This document shows positions 7,479 to 16,109 of a stretch of DNA of 64,000 bases, piece after piece; within the stretch, counting starts at the first letter, position 1; the number at the start of each line of letters is the position of its first letter. The notes beneath the pieces were generated by a model. That model was not told the DNA's origin. It did no database searches and worked only from the letters and a program-made list of their open reading frames with translations. Source of the stretch: Rhizobium sp. C1 (GTDB lineage: Bacteria > Pseudomonadota > Alphaproteobacteria > Rhizobiales > Rhizobiaceae); the NCBI RefSeq assembly GCF_021026335.1, contig NZ_JAJNCY010000001.1, forward strand, positions 310,001 to 374,000, given 5' to 3'. Made by a program: the position numbers and the translations under genes.

Positions 7479-9584
7479 GTGCGCATTCAATTCAAGATTG
7501 TCACCAAGTTGATGCTCGTTGCCCCATTGGCAATATGCGGTATCATCGCTGTCACGCAGGTTTTTCACGTGCGGGACGGGATCATCGACAGGCAGACGCA
7601 GCGCGAGACCCAAGCGGTAAAGTTGAGCCGTGCGGCAGACGCGGCAGAGATCGATCTTCTTCAGCTTCGCCGTCATGAGAAGGACTTTCTTCTGCGCAAG
7701 GAGACGTCTTATTCCGACAAGCACGCCGAATATGTAATCAAGACCGCGAAAGATCTCCAGGCTCTAAAGGAAAACCTTCCGCAAGGGGCAGACCCTGCCG
7801 CGATCGACGCGGTTGCCGCTGCGCTTCAGGCCTATGGGAATACATTTGTCCAGCTGGTCGCCGCCAATTCGGAGATCGGCCTGACGCCGGATGACGGGCT
7901 GCAGGGGAAGATGCGCACTGCTGCGCATGATCTCGAAAAGCAGGTCAATACCGGCGGTCACGATGCGGTTCTTGCCGACCTTCTGATGCTGCGCCGGCAC
8001 GAGAAGGATTTCATCATGCGTCTCGACGACAAGAGCCGGACGCAGATGGGCGAGGTGGCGGCCAAGCTGCTGGCGCGTCCGGACACCGACTTTGGTGGCA
8101 CGAGCGCGCGCGCCAGGGCGGTTGTCGTCATCAAAACCTATATTGATGCGTTCAAGCAGCTCTCGGATCGTCTGACGGCCGAGGCGGAACTGCGCAAGCG
8201 CCTGTCGAACGCTTACAAGCCAGTGGAACCCGCTCTGGACTCGATCAGGACCTCGGTGCGCGACATTCTTGCCGATGTCACGCGGGACAAGGAGCAGACG
8301 CAGGCCACCGCATCGGTGGTGACCTGGGCGGTTGCGGCCTTGCTGGGTGTGCTGCTGGGCGGTGTCATCTGGCTCATCGGCCGGTCCATAGCCGGGCCTC
8401 TCGGCAGAAGCATCGGGCTGATGCGCCGGCTGGAGCAGGGCGACACGAATTTTGTGGTCGGCGATACCGATCGCACGGATGAAATCGGCGAGATGTCTCG
8501 TGCCATCAATTCCTTTCGCGAGACGGCCGTCGAGCGCGTGCGCAGCGAAGACATGCTTGCGACAAGCCGCCGCGTTCAGGAAGAGGAGCGCAACGCCCGC
8601 CTTCAGGAAGACCGCCGCCGTGCCCAGGAGATGGCGGATGTCACTCAGGAGCTCGGGCAGGGGCTGCGCCGTCTGGCGCAGGGCGATCTGACGGTGCGCA
8701 TCGGCGCCCGCTTCACCGAAGACTTCAAGGGCCTCATGGTCGATTTCAACGATTCGGTCGCTGGGCTGGCGCAAACGCTGACCTCGATCGTCGGATCCAT
8801 TCAGGTCATCGATAGCGGCGCTCAGGAAATCGCTGCGGCGGCCAATGATCTTTCGCAGCGGACGGAGCGGCAGGCGGCTTCGCTGGAGCAGACGGCGGCG
8901 GCGCTCGATGAGATTACCTCCAACGTCTCGAGTTCCAGCCGCCGGACGGAAGAGGCGCGAGAGCTGGCTGCACAGGCGAACCAGTCTGCCGATCGTTCCA
9001 CCAACATTGTCGGCAATGCCGTTCAGGCCATGCGTCGCATCGAGGAGAGTTCAAAGCAGATCGCGAACATCATCGGGGTCATCGATGAGATCGCGTTCCA
9101 GACAAACCTTCTGGCGCTGAACGCCGGCGTCGAAGCGGCGCGGGCAGGGGATGCGGGCAAGGGCTTCGCTGTCGTGGCGCAGGAAGTTCGCGAGCTTGCG
9201 CAACGTTCCGCGACCGCCGCAAAGGAAATCAAGGCCCTGATTCAAAACTCTTCCATGGAAGTCGAGGGCGGCGTTACGCTTGTCCGCGATGCCGGTGAGG
9301 CTCTGCGGATGATCGGCGGCTTCATCGTCGATATCAATGCGCATATGGATGCGATCAATACGTCGGCCAGAGAGCAGTCGGTCGGGCTTGCGGAGGTGAA
9401 CACGGCCGTCAACAGCATGGATCAGACGACGCAGCAAAACGCTGCCATGGTGGAGCAGTCGACGGCCGCGTCGTCATCGCTCGCTCAGGAAGCCGTCAGG
9501 CTGCGTGATCTCGTCGGGCGATTCCAGTTCCAGAGCGCGAGCTTTGGACGCGATGCAATGGGATCTTTCGCGCCAGCTGCCTGA
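7479..9584 (+). CDS. methyl-accepting chemotaxis protein
   Basis: Chemoreceptor of 701 residues. TM1 is at about residues 8-26, followed by a periplasmic sensor of about 255 residues that contains a repeated RRHEKDF motif (helical-bimodular-like, two copies), TM2 at about 280-302, a HAMP region, then the cytoplasmic MA domain with the conserved hairpin tip ([20 protein letters not shown]) near residues 530-560. A GTG start at 7479 is chosen because GGAGG lies 7 bases upstream (7467-7471); an ATG at 7446 has no such site. The C-terminus ends FAPAA, so it lacks the tethering pentapeptide present in the other receptor of this window. Ligand unknown. Confidence 0.92.
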   Translation: MRIQFKIVTKLMLVAPLAICGIIAVTQVFHVRDGIIDRQTQRETQAVKLSRAADAAEIDLLQLRRHEKDFLLRKETSYSDKHAEYVIKTAKDLQALKENLPQGADPAAIDAVAAALQAYGNTFVQLVAANSEIGLTPDDGLQGKMRTAAHDLEKQVNTGGHDAVLADLLMLRRHEKDFIMRLDDKSRTQMGEVAAKLLARPDTDFGGTSARARAVVVIKTYIDAFKQLSDRLTAEAELRKRLSNAYKPVEPALDSIRTSVRDILADVTRDKEQTQATASVVTWAVAALLGVLLGGVIWLIGRSIAGPLGRSIGLMRRLEQGDTNFVVGDTDRTDEIGEMSRAINSFRETAVERVRSEDMLATSRRVQEEERNARLQEDRRRAQEMADVTQELGQGLRRLAQGDLTVRIGARFTEDFKGLMVDFNDSVAGLAQTLTSIVGSIQVIDSGAQEIAAAANDLSQRTERQAASLEQTAAALDEITSNVSSSSRRTEEARELAAQANQSADRSTNIVGNAVQAMRRIEESSKQIANIIGVIDEIAFQTNLLALNAGVEAARAGDAGKGFAVVAQEVRELAQRSATAAKEIKALIQNSSMEVEGGVTLVRDAGEALRMIGGFIVDINAHMDAINTSAREQSVGLAEVNTAVNSMDQTTQQNAAMVEQSTAASSSLAQEAVRLRDLVGRFQFQSASFGRDAMGSFAPAA

Positions 9585-9617
9585 CGCGCAAGCGGCCTTA
9601 AAGTTTGAGAATTTGGA

Positions 9618-9645
9618 GGCCTCGGCTGACGCCGGGGCCTTTGCG
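9618..9645 (+). terminator. rho-independent terminator after the chemoreceptor gene
   Basis: Stem of 9 pairs with one G-T wobble (GGCCTCGGC, 9618-9626, with GCCGGGGCC, 9631-9639), a 4-base loop TGAC, then TTTGCGTTT. The T tract is interrupted, so strength is moderate. Confidence 0.65.
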
Positions 9646-9753
9646 TTTCCGCAAGTCGGACACACGCAGCGTTGACAGTATGGGCAAATGGTGGCTTTTC
9701 TTGCTAACCGATGGTGTCTGCGACGACGCCTTATGACCCTTTGGGAGGCTAGC

Positions 9754-10386
9754 TTGTCCGTCGAAACTTGGCTCGCATTCGCTGCGGCGGCTGCGGTGAT
9801 ACTGTTGATACCGGGGCCAACCATTCTTCTGGTCGTTTCCTACGCGCTGGGATATGGCCGCAAGACGGCCGCTGTGACAGCCTCGGGTGTGGCGCTCGGC
9901 GATTTCGTGGTGATGACGGCGTCGATGTTGGGGCTTGGGGCCTTGCTGGCGACATCGTCAGAGCTTTTTACGGTGTTGCGCTGGATTGGCGGCGCCTATC
10001 TGGTCTATCTCGGAATCAAGCTCTGGCGGGCCCCCATCCAGACGGGGCCGATCAGCGACAACGACAATGTGCCGGAGCGGAGAGCGCACCGAATCTTCTT
10101 CCATGCCTTCACGGTGACGGCGCTCAACCCGAAGAGCATCGTGTTCTTCGTGTCCTTCGTGCCGCAGTTTATCGACCGCAAAGCCGACTTCCTGCCGCAG
10201 ATGCTGGTGATTGAAGCAACATTCGTAACCCTTGCCACGTTGAACGCGCTCGGTTATGCCTTTCTCGCTGACCGCGCACGTGGACTCATTCGCAAGGCCT
10301 CGGTGCAGAAGGCGGTCAACCGCACAGGCGGGGCCATGCTTATCTCGGCAGGCACCGTCACGGCTATCTACAGCCGGGCGGCTTGA
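9754..10386 (+). CDS. LysE/RhtB-family amino acid exporter
   Basis: Inner-membrane efflux protein of the LysE superfamily, 210 residues, about six hydrophobic helices. The family signature IPGPTILLVV occurs near the N-terminus, and TALNPKSIVFF plus FVPQFI are the second conserved block. A TTG start at 9754 gives the usual length and is preceded by GGGAGG (9743-9748); ATG at 9733 would add seven residues and bury that ribosome site inside the gene. Substrate not predictable (homoserine/threonine, lysine or others). Confidence 0.85.
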   Translation: MSVETWLAFAAAAAVILLIPGPTILLVVSYALGYGRKTAAVTASGVALGDFVVMTASMLGLGALLATSSELFTVLRWIGGAYLVYLGIKLWRAPIQTGPISDNDNVPERRAHRIFFHAFTVTALNPKSIVFFVSFVPQFIDRKADFLPQMLVIEATFVTLATLNALGYAFLADRARGLIRKASVQKAVNRTGGAMLISAGTVTAIYSRAA

Positions 10387-10403
10387 AGCCCTCGATGGCT
10401 TTC

Positions 10404-10448
10404 GGCGAAATTTCGCCACACGCGCAACACGAATTTGCCTTATTCGTG
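10404..10448. promoter_or_regulatory. two adjacent palindromes before the SLT lipoprotein gene
   Basis: A perfect 14-bp palindrome GGCGAAATTTCGCC (10404-10417) is followed by a 7-bp inverted repeat CACGAAT (10428-10434) / ATTCGTG (10442-10448). Neither has a T tract, so they look more like protein-binding sites or weak hairpins than a terminator. Regulator unknown. Confidence 0.35.
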
Positions 10449-10519
10449 GTTAAGAGAGTATTATCGGCTTGGTCACGAATTTGTGATCTTGCCATGGGAT
10501 CAACGGGGAAAACGACCGC

Positions 10520-11506
10520 GTGATTTTGAAGAAGACCGTCAAAACCGGCCTGGCCGCTACAGGTGTACTCTCAGCGCTTCTCGCTGCCGGGTGCAACTCA
10601 GTTTCCAAGACGCCGGTTGACCAGTTGATGTCGGAGCAGATTGTCGTTCCCTCGGCCAAGCCCGGAACGCAGATCGCCGGTATCCCCTCGGCCGACGATA
10701 TTCAGGCCATGGCGCAGATGGAGACCGACGTCGCCAATGCTCGTGCAAAGGCGATGGAAGAAAAACGGATCGCGGCAGCAGCTGCTGCGGCTGCAGTCCG
10801 TGAGCAGGCCGCGCTCTGCGCCGCTCGCGCTGCCAGTGCATCGGCGGCCCCGCCGTCTGGTGCGACCGGAGAGGCCGCAAAGACCTCCCGCGTTGCCGCG
10901 CCTGCCACTGCAGCCAATTGCGACGTGAAGCCCAACGATCCCGTCCGTGTCGCCGCCGAAAAGGCGGGCCCGACGGTGGAGCTTGCCGAAGCCGTCAATA
11001 CCCCGGCCACGAGCCCGAATTCGACGCTCGCCTATGCCGCGCCGCCGCTCCCGGCCAGCAGCGATGCGTTTGCGGCGCAGACACAGGCCATGCAGTCTTC
11101 CGGCATCGTCATGGCTGATGCACCCGCCTCGATGACGATTGCGATGGCGCCGGGCACGACGAATGATCGAATCAATCTGCTGATTGCAAAATATGCATCG
11201 ATGTACGGTGTGCCGGAGACGCTGATTCATCGCGTCGCCAAGCGTGAAAGCACCTATAATCCCCGCGCTCAGCATCGCGGCAATTACGGCCTCATGCAGA
11301 TCCGTTACAACACGGCGAGAAGCCTCGGCTATGCCGGCGCGCCGACCGGGCTGCTGGATGCCGAGACCAATCTGAAATATGCAGTCAAATATCTGCGCGG
11401 TGCCTGGATCGTTGCCGGCAAGGACGAAAAGGCAGCCGACTGGCTTTATCGCACCGGCTATTATTACGATGCCAAGCGCAAGGGTCTTCTGGACGATATC
11501 CAGTAA
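10520..11506 (+). CDS. SLT-domain lytic transglycosylase lipoprotein
   Basis: 328 residues. The N-terminus is a lipoprotein signal with lipobox LLAAGC, so the protein is predicted to be anchored by a lipidated Cys at about residue 26. Residues about 50-200 are a low-complexity Ala/Pro-rich linker. The C-terminal 120 residues are a Slt70-type catalytic domain: the catalytic Glu is in KRESTYNP, with YGLMQIRYNTAR and AETNLKYAVKYL as further family motifs. GTG start at 10520 with GGGGAA upstream. A strong terminator follows. The long disordered spacer would let the enzyme reach the wall from the outer membrane. Confidence 0.9.
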   Translation: MILKKTVKTGLAATGVLSALLAAGCNSVSKTPVDQLMSEQIVVPSAKPGTQIAGIPSADDIQAMAQMETDVANARAKAMEEKRIAAAAAAAAVREQAALCAARAASASAAPPSGATGEAAKTSRVAAPATAANCDVKPNDPVRVAAEKAGPTVELAEAVNTPATSPNSTLAYAAPPLPASSDAFAAQTQAMQSSGIVMADAPASMTIAMAPGTTNDRINLLIAKYASMYGVPETLIHRVAKRESTYNPRAQHRGNYGLMQIRYNTARSLGYAGAPTGLLDAETNLKYAVKYLRGAWIVAGKDEKAADWLYRTGYYYDAKRKGLLDDIQ

Positions 11507-11529
11507 GACATCAGCGGATGTCATGATTG

Positions 11530-11570
11530 AAAAGGCCCCGGACGGTGATGATCGTCCGGGGCCTTTTGTT
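11530..11570 (+). terminator. strong rho-independent terminator
   Basis: 15-bp stem (AAAAGGCCCCGGACG at 11530-11544 pairing with 11553-11567), an 8-base loop, with the T run as part of the right arm. Ends the SLT gene; the left-hand A run allows use from the minus strand too. Confidence 0.9.
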
Positions 11571-11643
11571 TTGCCGGGCGGGCTACTATGGACCGAAGGA
11601 GCCACTGGGGCGGCTCGTTCCTGTTCGCGGGGATCCCCTGAAG

Positions 11644-13014
11644 TCAGTCCTTGAGCTTGCCGGCGATGGCTGCCAGCAGCTTTTGCGGGCGGTAGCCGAG
11701 CCGCGATGGCGTCAGACCCATACGGACGACGACAAGATCGCGCGACGGGGCGATGGCCACCGTCTGCCCGTCATGGCCCTGAAGCCAATAGGTATCGGCA
11801 GGCGCGCCGAATGATGCGTTCGGCTTATCGCCGGGACCGACGAGCCAGCTTTGCATCTGGGTATAGGTTCCGCCGGACGTGGTGTTGGCGGTGCGCATCA
11901 TCTTCATGAAGTCTTCGGTGAGCAGTCGTGTGCCATCCCAGACGCCGTCCTGAAGCAGGAACTGGCCGATGCGCGCCCAGTCGCGCGCCGATGCGTAGAG
12001 ATAGGAGCCGGCGGCGAACGTATCGGTCTGGTCGACTTCGAGCACGGCACTCTGCATGCCGAGCGGATTGAACAGCTCCTTGCGCGGGAAGGCGAGCGCC
12101 GTTGCCTTGTCCGGCATCTTGTTCATCCAGTAGCGCGCGATGACCACGGAGGCGCCGGTCGAGTAATTGAATTGCGTATCCGGCTTGGCGACAAGCGGCT
12201 GGTCGATGGTGAACTTCGCCATGTCCGGCTGCAGGTAAAGCATGCGCGTGACGTCGGAGACGTCGCCGTAGTCTTCGTTGAAGGCAAGGCCGCTCTGCAT
12301 GCCGGCGATGCTTTTGAGGCTGATCTCCTTGCGCTCGTCCTTGGCCCATTCGGGGAAGAGGTTCTTGTCGTCGAAGGAAAGCAAGCCCATCTGAGCGGCG
12401 CGGCCGGCCAGGATGGCATTGACGGTCTTGGTCATCGACCAGCCGATCAGCGGCGTCTTTTCGTCGAATCCCGGACCATAGGTTTCGGCGACGATCTTGC
12501 CGTGATGGACGACGACGATGGCCCGCATTCCGGGGCCGCGCAGCGTGTCGTCGGCGAGAATGCCGGTCAGAGCCGGGTCGAAATTCGTACCCGCATGATT
12601 GCCGATCGGCCATTCGGCATTGGCGTCAGGAGCGGTCGGTTGCGGCAGCGCGGGCAGGGCGGTGGGCGTGATTGCCGGTTCGGCGAGGTTGGTGCAGCCA
12701 TAACCCGGCCGGTAGATGGAGCTGCGTGGCGCGGCGTAACCCAGGAGCCGGGCCGTGACCTTGCCCTTGTCCTTGTCGACATCGAGCATGACGGCCTTGA
12801 GAATCGGATTACCCGGCGCCTGGACGTCGTCGGCAAGCACTTTTTCGGCATCCCGGCCGGCCATGAAGACATTCGAGCAGGCGATCTTGGCCGCGTAGCT
12901 GTCGCCGACCTGCAGGAGTTCCGGTGGCGCGACGCGAATGGCGACGAGGAAAACGATGATCGCGGCGACAAGGGCGCCCGCGAGCCACTTCAAAAGCTTG
13001 AATATAATGCGCAT
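11644..13014 (-). CDS. membrane-anchored serine hydrolase of the class C beta-lactamase family
   Basis: 456 residues. One N-terminal transmembrane segment (about residues 7-25) anchors a beta-lactamase-fold domain in the periplasm. The nucleophile motif SxxK is seen as SMTK near residue 190, and a Tyr (FNYSTGAS) occupies the place of the YxN motif. Members include penicillin-binding esterases, D-aminopeptidases and 6-aminohexanoate-dimer hydrolases, so antibiotic resistance should not be inferred. The ATG at 13014 is chosen because GGGAGG lies directly upstream and the membrane anchor begins there; the longer frame adds 16 residues. No operon partners. Confidence 0.85.
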   Translation of the reverse strand: MRIIFKLLKWLAGALVAAIIVFLVAIRVAPPELLQVGDSYAAKIACSNVFMAGRDAEKVLADDVQAPGNPILKAVMLDVDKDKGKVTARLLGYAAPRSSIYRPGYGCTNLAEPAITPTALPALPQPTAPDANAEWPIGNHAGTNFDPALTGILADDTLRGPGMRAIVVVHHGKIVAETYGPGFDEKTPLIGWSMTKTVNAILAGRAAQMGLLSFDDKNLFPEWAKDERKEISLKSIAGMQSGLAFNEDYGDVSDVTRMLYLQPDMAKFTIDQPLVAKPDTQFNYSTGASVVIARYWMNKMPDKATALAFPRKELFNPLGMQSAVLEVDQTDTFAAGSYLYASARDWARIGQFLLQDGVWDGTRLLTEDFMKMMRTANTTSGGTYTQMQSWLVGPGDKPNASFGAPADTYWLQGHDGQTVAIAPSRDLVVVRMGLTPSRLGYRPQKLLAAIAGKLKD

Positions 13015-13136
13015 GAACCCTCCCGCAGCCGAGGCGTTTCGGCGCGAGATCGCGCGGCTCATTCAGGCTGCAGCACCAGAATGAATAGCAAATGTGCATG
13101 CTTGTCCATTGCTGAACAATCGCCCGCGCAAATCTT

Positions 13137-14705
13137 TCAGGCACGCCGCGCCGTATCACCCGGCGCCCGCGCGGTGATGAAGCCGGCGACATCCGAGGCG
13201 GCGATGGGCGTTGAGGAGAGATAGCCCTGAACCTGTGATGCGCCGCGATGCCGGACGAATTCGATCGTGTTGTCGTCGCTTTCCGGCCCGGTGGTGTTGG
13301 CGCCCTTGATGGCCGCGCCGAACTGCATCATGGCGTCCATCAGTCCGGCCCCCTCGGCGCCGGTCAGCACGCTTTGCGTCAGCGAGCGTTCGAGCTTCAG
13401 CCCGTCCACATCCATCTTGATAACCTGATGAAGCGCATGCAGTGAAAGGCCGAAATCGTGCAAGGTCACGCGCACGCCGAGCGCATGAAGCTGTGCCAGC
13501 CGCGCACGCACCCGCTCCATGCCCAGACCGACGACGCTTTCCGACAGTTCGATCGTCAGCCGCTGCGGCGGAAGGCCGGATCTGTCGAGACAGCGGACGA
13601 TCTGGGCCGGAAAATTGTCGTTCTCGAATTCCGATTTGGAGATGGCGACGGCGACGGCGACGGGGGCGGGCCAGTTGGCAGCTTCCATGCAGGCGGCGTT
13701 GAGCATCCATGCATCGATCTTGCGCATCACCCCGCAACGCTCTGCGGCCGGCAGAAAGCGTTCGGCGGCCATCAGACCCTTTTGCGGGTGAAGCCAGCGC
13801 AGGAGCGCCTCCATCCCCACCACATGTCCGTCTTCAAACGACAGGATAGGTTGGAATTCCAGCACGAATTCGCCGCGTGAAATGGCATTGACGAGATCGC
13901 GCTCCATCTCGATCCGGCTCAGCGATGCTTCTGCCAGAACCTTGTCGTAGAACATGAAGGCAGAGCCCGAACGATCTTTGGCGCTGTAAAGCGCGAGATC
14001 CGCCCGCTGCATGACATCTTCGATCGGTTCTGCCGGCTGACTTGCCTCTGCAATGCCTATGCTGACACCAACGCTGACTGTGCTTTCTTCGAACGCCACC
14101 GGTTCGCAAACGAGGTCCGAGATGCGCGTTCCCAGCTGGGAGAGGGCTGCGCGACCCTGAGGATTGCCGACGAGGACTGCGAACTCGTCGCCGCCCAGAC
14201 GGTAGACCGTCATATCGCCCTCGTCCCTTTCCAAAGTGCTCAGACGCGTGGCGATCTCGACCAGCAGCTGGTCGCCGGCCTGATGGCCCTTCGTATCGTT
14301 GACGAGCTTGAACTTGTCCAGGTCGAGGAGCAGCAGGGCGTAATCCTCGCCTTGAGCGGCAATGCGACGGGCCGCGGCGTGAAAGGCGGCGCGGTTCCTA
14401 AGGCCTGTCAGGTGATCGTGCAGCGCATCATGGAGGAGGCGACGCTCCTGCTGGCGGCGGGCCGTTTCCTCGTGCAGGCGCCTGCGCCGGTTTCGCGCAA
14501 ATTGCAGCGCAACCAGCCCCATCCAGACGGGCATTGCCGCCAAGGTGAACTGCGACGGGTTGTCCAGCGCCCACGTGATGAACGAGCCGTCATATCCGGC
14601 ATATCTGGCGATCGTGTAAAAAGATGCAGGTAAAACCGCACCAACTGCCGAACCAACGAAAACATAGCGTTGTTCAATCTTCGGCAGAAACGAATTTAAC
14701 ATCAT
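13137..14705 (-). CDS. membrane GGDEF-EAL protein; EAL half degenerate
   Basis: 522 residues: two N-terminal hydrophobic helices (about 15-35 and 50-70), a GGDEF domain (about 90-245) with intact RLGGDEF, then an EAL domain (about 265-510). GGDEF domains make cyclic di-GMP; EAL domains cleave it. The EAL motif itself is intact (MEALLRW), as are Glu in TIELSES and Lys in GLKLERS. However, the metal-binding Asn of the VNLS position is Ala (VAIS), the DDFG pair reads HDFG followed by LSL instead of TGY, and the EGVE Glu region reads TGPES. The EAL half is therefore probably a non-catalytic binding domain. The usual RxxD inhibitory site before GGDEF is not clear. ATG at 14705 has AGGAGCG upstream. 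Confidence 0.9.
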   Translation of the reverse strand: MMLNSFLPKIEQRYVFVGSAVGAVLPASFYTIARYAGYDGSFITWALDNPSQFTLAAMPVWMGLVALQFARNRRRRLHEETARRQQERRLLHDALHDHLTGLRNRAAFHAAARRIAAQGEDYALLLLDLDKFKLVNDTKGHQAGDQLLVEIATRLSTLERDEGDMTVYRLGGDEFAVLVGNPQGRAALSQLGTRISDLVCEPVAFEESTVSVGVSIGIAEASQPAEPIEDVMQRADLALYSAKDRSGSAFMFYDKVLAEASLSRIEMERDLVNAISRGEFVLEFQPILSFEDGHVVGMEALLRWLHPQKGLMAAERFLPAAERCGVMRKIDAWMLNAACMEAANWPAPVAVAVAISKSEFENDNFPAQIVRCLDRSGLPPQRLTIELSESVVGLGMERVRARLAQLHALGVRVTLHDFGLSLHALHQVIKMDVDGLKLERSLTQSVLTGAEGAGLMDAMMQFGAAIKGANTTGPESDDNTIEFVRHRGASQVQGYLSSTPIAASDVAGFITARAPGDTARRA

Positions 14706-14788
14706 GTTAAACGCTCCTGGTCTGTGCGCGAATTCTAGAGCCAGAGGCGTTAACGAGAGCTTATCCTCTCGCGTCAATCCGGCGCGAA

Positions 14789-14806
14789 AGGTCATCAAAC
14801 TGTAGC
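14789..14806 (+). promoter_or_regulatory. possible PhoB box upstream of btaA
   Basis: AGGTCAT-CAAA-CTGTAGC resembles the Pho box (CTGTCAT-N4-CTGTCAT) at 9 of 14 positions with correct spacing, about 55 bases before btaA. In Sinorhizobium meliloti the betaine-lipid genes are under PhoB control, which motivates the search. The match is partial. Confidence 0.35.
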
Positions 14807-14861
14807 GAATCGTGACTATGACTGCGCCCGCTTTGAAGGATTTCAGTGGGGTTCAGCGCCG

Positions 14862-16109
14862 ATGACGGGTATCGCTCCGATTACCGGATACTTAAAGAAT
14901 ACAAGGCTCAAGTCTGCCTTCATTAGACATCGTGCGCTAAGCGGAAAAGGCCTCTCCGAACGGCTTTTCGGTCTGATGTTCTCGGGGCTGGTTTATCCAC
15001 AGATTTGGGAAGACCCTGCCGTCGATATCGAAGCGATGCAGATCGAGCCGCATCACAGCATTGTCACCATCGGGTCTGGCGGCTGCAACATGCTCGCCTA
15101 TCTCGCCGAGGGGCCGGCCCGCATCGATGTGGTCGACCTCAATCACCACCATGTCGCGCTGAACCGGCTGAAGCTTGCCGCCTTCGAAACGCTGCCCTCC
15201 TATGGGGATGTGCGCCGGATGTTCGCGGAGCCCGGCAATGCGGCCAACTCGGTTGCCTTCGACCGCTATATCGCGCAGGGGCTCGATAGCGGCACGTATC
15301 AGTACTGGAACGGGCGCGACAAGTTCGGCCGCCGTCGGATATCGACCTTCGACCGCAACATCTATCGCACGGGCCTTCTCGGTCGCTTCATCGGGGCAGG
15401 GCATCTGGCGGCGCGTCTGCACGGCAAGACCTTCGACCGGCTGATGGCAGCCCGCACGATGGAAGAGCAGCGAGACATTTTCGACCGCGAGATCGCGCCG
15501 CTTTTCGACAGCGGCCTGGTGCGCTGGATTACCAGCCGGAAGAGCTCGCTCTTCGGTCTCGGCATCCCGCCGCAGCAATATGACGAGCTGGCCGGCAGCA
15601 GCGCCTCCGGCCATGTTGCCGACGTGCTGCGCGAGCGGCTGGAAAAGCTTGCCTGCGGCTTTCCGCTCAAGGACAATTACTTTGCCTGGCAGGCCTTTTC
15701 ACGCCGCTATCCGGCAAGCCACGAAGGCAGTTTGCCGCTCTATCTGCATCCTGACAATTTCTCCAAGATCCGCGCCAATGCCCGCCGCGTCGAGGTGCAT
15801 CACAAGAGCTTCACCGAACTCCTGAAGCAGCGGCGCGCCGGCTCGGTCGATCGTTTCGTCCTGCTCGATGCGCAGGACTGGATGACGGCAGAGCAGCTCA
15901 ACGACCTCTGGACCGAGATCAACCGGGCTGCAGCCCCTGGTGCGCGGGTCATCTTCCGCACCGCTGCCGTGACAAGCCCGCTCGAAGCCAAGCTCGAACC
16001 ACGCACACTGGCTGTCTGGGATTATATGGCAGACCTGTCGAATGAACTGCTCGCCCGCGACCGCTCGGCGATCTATGGCGGTTTCCACGTTTACAGGAAA
16101 GCCTCGTGA
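14862..16109 (+). CDS. btaA: S-adenosylmethionine:diacylglycerol 3-amino-3-carboxypropyltransferase (BtaA, DUF3419)
   Basis: First enzyme of betaine-lipid (DGTS) synthesis: moves the 3-amino-3-carboxypropyl group of SAM to diacylglycerol. 415 residues, the usual length. Two SAM-fold segments are visible, IVTIGSGGCNMLAYL (motif I) followed by IDVVDLNHHH, and a second DUF3419 region near VDRFVLLDAQDWM. The stop overlaps the GTG start of the next gene by 4 bases, giving the classic btaAB pair. DGTS replaces phospholipids under phosphate starvation in rhizobia and some phototrophs. The identification rests mainly on fold motifs plus the btaB neighbour. Confidence 0.9.
   Translation: MTGIAPITGYLKNTRLKSAFIRHRALSGKGLSERLFGLMFSGLVYPQIWEDPAVDIEAMQIEPHHSIVTIGSGGCNMLAYLAEGPARIDVVDLNHHHVALNRLKLAAFETLPSYGDVRRMFAEPGNAANSVAFDRYIAQGLDSGTYQYWNGRDKFGRRRISTFDRNIYRTGLLGRFIGAGHLAARLHGKTFDRLMAARTMEEQRDIFDREIAPLFDSGLVRWITSRKSSLFGLGIPPQQYDELAGSSASGHVADVLRERLEKLACGFPLKDNYFAWQAFSRRYPASHEGSLPLYLHPDNFSKIRANARRVEVHHKSFTELLKQRRAGSVDRFVLLDAQDWMTAEQLNDLWTEINRAAAPGARVIFRTAAVTSPLEAKLEPRTLAVWDYMADLSNELLARDRSAIYGGFHVYRKAS

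Noticed and set aside
11644-13014. Beta-lactamase giving antibiotic resistance
   Set aside because: Membrane-anchored SxxK esterase/peptidase-type protein without the full set of class C lactamase motifs.
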